The notes below the pieces were generated by a model, which worked only from the letters and a program-made list of their open reading frames with translations, did no database searches and was not told the origin of the DNA. Position numbers and translations under genes: made by a program. From Paulinella micropora (Eukaryota > Cercozoa > Imbricatea > Euglyphida), in assembly GCA_009731375.1 (NCBI GenBank), contig BJOX01000068.1:1046854-1110853 (forward strand): a stretch of 64,000 nucleotides of DNA, in the 5' to 3' direction. Of the stretch, positions 59,701-64,000 are shown piece by piece; within the stretch, counting starts at the first letter, position 1, and each line of letters opens with the position of its first letter.

Positions 59701-60523
59701 ATGAGTGAGGAAAATGAACTTGACAATAAACATATAATTATTAATGCGGAAGACGCACCTACGGGAGAATTAGTTGAAGCAAAAGAAGAAGAAGCACTAG
59801 AAATCCATCATCAGAAAAAGAACCCGAAAATATGGAACACGATATGGGCGGACACACCTTTAGACCAAGTGTTCCTAGATTTGGCTGACATGAGTAAAAT
59901 AAAGTACAAAAAGAAGAATAAAGGCTATGCTTGGATGCTTTGTTGGATTGATTGTCATTCCCGATATTTAATAATCATTCTATTAAAAAATAAAACAGCA
60001 AAAGAAGTCTATTATGTTTTAAAATCAATCAAATATAAACCTAAATCAATTACTACTGACAGCGGGGGAGAATATAAAGGAGCAACTCGTGAATATTTTA
60101 TTGAAAATGGAATTAGACATGATATCGTCGAAGTTGGTGACCATGGAGCCTTAGCGGTTGTTGATAGAGTGATAAGAAGTATAAGGAGATGGCTTGACCT
60201 TTTATTTGAAACCAATCGTAATTTTGATTGGGTTAGTCATATTAGTTAATGCTTATAATCATTTCAGTAAGATTATTTATAAAGTCAATGGACGGAAGGT
60301 GTTTAAAATCATATTAAATAACAATGAGTTAGTAAGTCCCAGAGATTTATTGAAAACTGATTTTGTTAAACCTATTAACGAAGAAAAAGAATAGAAAGAG
60401 CAAACTAAAGAAGTTATTAAAGAGAAAAAAACAAAAGAACTGCTAAAGCGTGAAGACATTCAACCAGAGAATATCAGGACTTCAAAGCGAGAAAAAAAGA
60501 CGAAGGTAATATTAGATTTATAA
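59701..60523 (+). pseudogene. Retroviral-type integrase, frameshifted (D-D-D)
   Basis: ATG 59701, 7 bases after the preceding stop. Core motifs of the rve family: FLDLADMSK (Asp60), WIDCHSRYLI, ITTDSGGEYKG (Asp120), then DHGALAVVDRVIRSI, where Asp155 takes the place of the usual catalytic Glu, 34 residues after Asp120. The frame ends early at 60247-60249. Sequence clearly belonging to it continues in another frame (NAYNHFSKIIYKVNG, 60250-60391), then after an in-frame TAG at 60392 to TAA 60521-60523. So it is inactivated by one frameshift and one nonsense change. It would insert the element's DNA. The closest relatives are probably integrases of Polinton-like viruses. Confidence 0.75.
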
Positions 60524-60720
60524 GCAAAAAATAGTAGAACAGGACGCAATAAAAACATCAATCAGAATTAAACTGGCGACCGAAATTTCGTGTATCGGCT
60601 TACCAACGTTTTTACCACGTCAACGTTTCTAGATAAATTGGTAAAAAGAAAGTATTTGAAGTATTATTTTTACATCAAATTCTAGAAAATTCTATTTCCG
60701 TTAATATGTCTTTACAGCAC

Positions 60721-60740
60721 CCCAACAGCGCGGTGTTGGG
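60721..60740 (+). terminator. GC-rich hairpin between viral genes
   Basis: CCCAACA at 60721-60727 pairs perfectly with TGTTGGG at 60734-60740 around GCGCGG, in an otherwise AT-rich gap after the integrase. In giant viruses and their satellites, transcripts end at such palindromes; the role here is by analogy. Confidence 0.5.
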
Positions 60741-60802
60741 CTGTTGGTAGGTTAAAAACAGAAAATCAGAATTCTGTCTGGACAGGTTTTTTATTGGAAA
60801 CA

Positions 60803-61312
60803 ATGTATCTAATTCCGCGAAAATATAAAAATAAAAATAAATGGATTGAGGAATTTGAAATACGAAAACCAGGAACGGATAGAATCAAAAAAGATAAAAT
60901 AATATGCGAAGAAAGAATTTCTAAAGCAGACAAAAAAATTGCGCGTCTCATTAAAAAGAAACAGCCAGACCTGATTAAGGTTGATGCTATCAATGAGATG
61001 TTAGAACGATTGAGTATTGAAAATAATGAAGTAGAGGCAGATAGACTTTTTAGAATGAGACAAAAGAAATTGGAAAAAAAATAAAAAAAAAGAACTAGAT
61101 AATTTCTATAAGGGGAAAAATGATAATCGTGGCCAACTTTCAGCTATTGTCTTGAATAGAATTCTCGCTGGTATGGAGAAAGAACATTTATCGTTTAATG
61201 TTTCTTTTAACAAATACTCCAGTGATGGTATTAATGAATACGTAAATGATAGTATTAATAATGCTATTAATAGTAAAGACGATAGAAATATGCACAGAGT
61301 CTTCAGAACCTA
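60803..61312 (+). pseudogene. Unknown charged viral protein, frameshifted
   Basis: ATG 60803 (TTG 60794 is an in-frame alternative). Opens YLIPRKYKNKNKWIEEFEIR, with long Lys/Glu-rich helices to a stop at 61082-61084 in a poly-A run. The following frame continues ELDNFYKGKNDNRGQLSAIV to TAG at about 61310, so a single-base change in the homopolymer probably split one gene of about 170 codons. This could be a real mutation or a sequencing error. No domain recognised. Confidence 0.5.
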
Positions 61313-61380
61313 GAATGCAAATAGCAACTCGAAATTAAAAAACTTAGTGTCAGTTGTTTCGGATTACTCCAAAACAACAA

Positions 61381-61462
61381 TGGTTTTTTGAAAACCAGGG
61401 GTTTAAACCCCACTCTCATTCAAAGAAATTTCTATTACACATGCTTTTTGTGTGTGTAATAG
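61381..61462 (+). terminator. Cluster of three palindromes between viral genes
   Basis: TGGTTTT...AAAACCA (61381-61397), the 14-base palindrome GGGGTTTAAACCCC (61398-61411), and CTATTACACA at 61432-61441 pairing with TGTGTAATAG at 61453-61462. They lie between the end of the previous gene and the next ATG at 61466, where transcript-end hairpins would be expected. Confidence 0.5.
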
Positions 61463-61465
61463 ACT

Positions 61466-61927
61466 ATGGGAGAGCAGAATGAATTAGTTGAAGGAGTTGG
61501 TGGAATCAACCTCGCTGGTGGTAAGTCCTAACTCTATTGTTTCTTTTTTATGTCAATGAATGTGGTTGTAGGTTTCTGGAAGCCGTGGGAAGATGTTGAA
61601 GCCAAAGCCCCAGCAGAGATGAAGAACCCCCGATTAGTTAGGGTTCCTAGGGATTTCGCTGTGCTTGGGAAAGAAGAAATAACTTCCTTTCAAGCGGAGC
61701 GAAAATTTTTCACCCATAGGGAGGCGGAGAGAGATGAAAATTTTTTGTTTGCTTGGGTTGAACGTGATATAACCATGAAAAATCTAAAAAAGAAAAATTT
61801 CTTTCTGGTTTCTCTTGGTAAAGAAGAGGAGGAAATTCTCGTCTTTCCTTCTATCTCAGCCTTGATGAAAAAGGTGGGGAATAACGAAGAAACAATCAAT
61901 TGGGTTGTCTTGCTTGAAACCTTGTAA
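61466..61927 (+). CDS. Unknown protein with a 51-base intron
   Basis: Exon 1 61466-61520 (ATG GGA GAG...) and exon 2 61572-61927. The intron 61521-61571 begins GTAAGT, has a CTAAC branch-like motif at 61528 and ends GTTGTAG. Splicing joins LAG to GFWKPWED and gives a 136-residue protein. Without splicing exon 1 stops within a few codons, and ATG 61550 would start a shorter version. The product is rich in charged residues and has a beta-like C-terminus (FFLVSLGKEEEEILVFPSIS). No known domain. A spliced gene inside a viral block suggests either a virus using the host spliceosome or a neighbouring host gene. Confidence 0.6.
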
Positions 61928-62700
61928 GGTTTATTAAAATAGAGTGTTTTTCGGACGTATTTTATTTTTTCTTTTTACAATACATATGTTTTCTCTCAGT
62001 GCTCTGTGGAGGGCTCTTTGGGGTGTTTTGTGCTCTCGTATTGATTGTGCGCCAAATAAATAGGAAGCGCCAAAACAGAAAATAAGGAGTGAATTTTAGA
62101 CATAAAATTCATGACGTAATTTTCTGTATCATCTACTGAGGGAAGGGAGGAGGGAGGGAGGAGGGAAGAGAGGACTATGGAGGGAGGAGGGAAGAGAGGA
62201 CTATGAAGGGAGGTAGGGAGGGAGGGATTGGTTCCGATGTGGTTGGTCCATCCATCCATCCATCCATCCAACGCGAGAATGCCAAAGTTTGCCGGCGGAA
62301 GACACCTTTTTAGACATCTTTGCCATCCATCCGCCATGGAAGCTGTGGCAAATGTAGGCGGCCGACTGTGTGGTCGGTCAACTCCATCAGAACTTGGAAC
62401 TTGCCTTGCAAAGGGTTGAGTGTGTCCGTTTTTTGTGTTTGATGGAGTTGCGGTGCGTTGCTGGATTGGTTCGATGCATGTTAGTACTAATGTTGATATT
62501 ATTTACTATTGTTTGATGGAGATTTGTCAAATGAAAGCATGCTCTGTGCAGATGTTTGGGAATGTACGCTGTGGAGTTTTTTGGAGTTTAGTACTTAGCT
62601 TGATGAAATTTGTGTTGTTTGTTTATTGCAGTAACTTGCAGTGCGTCTTGTGTATGGGTTGTTTTTGTGGTGTTGCCGATGTCTTTCTCCGATCCACCAA
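61928..62700. other. Spacer with GGA and TCCA repeats
   Basis: AT-rich start (the likely right edge of the viral block), then (GGGA)n-like 62140-62230 and (TCCA)n near 62250. A 117-codon ORF at 62420-62773 is Cys-rich but has no further support. Confidence 0.5.
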
Positions 62701-63228
62701 TCAATCCAATCCAATCCGATCCTATCCAATCCAATCCAATCCAATCTATCTAATCCAATCTAATCTAATCTAATCTAATCCAATCCAAACTATCTACGCC
62801 ACGAATCCAATCCAACCCCATCAATCCAATCCAATCCTATCCATTTTATCAATCTGTGGTACCATGACACAAAATACGCAACCAACAAAAGAAATAAAGA
62901 TATCAGATAAGCATAAATTGCTATAAACAAATATTCGAAGAGACGATCATTGTTTGTTGCTTTCCAGAAATTTTGTTGTACTTAGTGTTGTTATTTTTCC
63001 CAATTACTTTTTGTAACTGATTGCCTTTGTTATATTTGCGTTTGTTGTCGTCAACTTCTTCGTCATCCTCACTATCTTCATATGGCTGTCGTGGTTGTTC
63101 TTGTTATGGTTCAACGTCGCGGCTGCCTTTGTGGTTGTGGTTGTTGTCGCTGTTGCTGTTGCTGTTGCTGTTGTTGTTGCTATTGTTCTGGTTGCTATTG
63201 TTGTTATTGTTGTTATTGTTGTTGTCGC

Positions 63229-63273
<45 letters not shown>

Positions 63274-63374
63274 GGTAGGTGTTTGGATGGATGGATGGAT
63301 GGATGCATGGATGAATGCATGGATGGATGCATGCATGGACAGATGGAATGGATGGATGAATCGTTTGATTGATT

Positions 63375-63406
<32 letters not shown>

Positions 63407-64000
63407 AATGGATGGATGGATGGATGGATGAATGCATGGATGATGAATGAATCGATGAATGGATATATTGACTGATGGATGGGGAATGATATTGATTGCT
63501 GATAGATTTTCTGGATTGCTTGATGGATAGATGAATGGATAGGTGGATGGATGGATTGATCGATGGATGGATAATGGATGGATGGATGATGGATGGATGG
63601 ATGGATATATAGATAGAATGATTGATGGATGAATGAATCTATGGATGGATTGTGTTGACTTGATAGATAGATGGATAGATGGATGGATGGATGGATGGAT
63701 GGATCATGGATGGATGGATGGATGGTTGTATTGATTGATTGATGGATTGATGGATGGATGGATTGATGGATGACCTGATTGATTACATGTATGGATTGAT
63801 TGATTGTTTTTGATTGCTTAATTAGTTGCTTGTTCGATCGCGTTGGATTGGTCTGATTGATTGCATGTTTGGTCGATAAGTTGTAAGTTAGGTTTTTTAA
63901 GTGAAAACCTCGTTTGATTGGTGAAGCGTGGTGTTTTGCTGTTTCTATGATCTCTTATATTTTCTAGTATTGGACTCTAGGTTCTCTTCATGTTGATTTT
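62701..64000. repeat. AATCC, TTG and GGAT microsatellites
   Basis: (AATCC)n at 62700-62850, TTG/CTG triplets at 63120-63272, then imperfect (GGAT)n, ATTG and GATA to about 63830. No gene or RNA recognised to the end of the window. Confidence 0.9.

Larger units (their letters stand above)
56178..61927. mobile_element. Virus-like integrated block (Polinton-like or virophage-like)
   Basis: AT-rich compared with both neighbours, densely packed with genes on both strands and little spacing. It combines a phage-type tail-fibre protein ending at a peptidase-S74 motif, a charged protein, a retroviral-type integrase and short unknown genes, with palindromic hairpins between genes. That set is typical of Polinton-like viruses and virophages integrated in protist genomes. 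No capsid, packaging ATPase, protease or polymerase gene is present here, so it is a fragment. Its left edge cuts through the S74 region, and its right edge is near 61930. Confidence 0.65.

Overview
This window is nuclear DNA of a eukaryote, most likely a microbial eukaryote such as an alga or related protist. It holds an intron-bearing hybrid histidine kinase (a gene type absent from animals), several retrotransposon classes, and a block resembling an integrated Polinton-like or virophage-like DNA virus. I cannot name the species. There are no bacterial operons or CRISPR arrays. Much of the window is simple repeat (GATA, CATA, GA, TTC, GTA, ACT, ATT, ATAAC), and there are seven N gaps, several edged by poly-G or poly-A.

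Layout. 1-411 is the C-terminal end of an unknown ORF. 1450-2521 is an inverted copy of the leader of element B. 3071-5740 is GATA-type satellite with two copies of a dispersed repeat (R1). 6112-12101 is the hybrid histidine kinase: ten exons whose splice phases all agree and sum to 764 codons, with introns packed with microsatellites. 13511-19692 is LINE-1, whose 1,702-residue ORF is intact, followed at 19693-20003 by a tRNA-derived SINE whose 3' end resembles the LINE tail. 19966-24060 is mostly microsatellite and gaps. 25797-35081 is a decayed Ty1/copia element with two LTRs, inserted into an inverted relative. 36693-45525 is two head-to-tail copies of a bicistronic, A/C-rich LINE-2: copy a keeps ORF1, copy b keeps an intact 1,016-residue ORF2. 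46791-47354 is a small membrane-protein ORF, the only other plausible host gene. 47940-56165 is element B, a frame-broken retroelement-like unit with a Gag-like segment, a zinc knuckle and long Ser/Pro/acidic linkers, but no reverse transcriptase or integrase that I can recognise. 56178-61927 is an AT-rich virus-like relic: a tail-fibre-type gene ending at the start of a peptidase-S74 chaperone motif, a charged protein, a retroviral-type integrase with D-D-D residues, two unknown genes (one with a 51-base intron) and intergenic hairpins. 62000-64000 is simple repeat.

How it fits together. Apart from the kinase and perhaps the membrane protein, this is a graveyard of mobile DNA. Copia decay shows an excess of in-frame TGA codons, consistent with CpG deamination. 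Element B and the virus relic are broken largely by short tandem duplications (17, 40 and 55 bases). The most novel content is element B, the virus relic, the microsatellite-intron kinase, and the PCNA-box-like tail of LINE-1.
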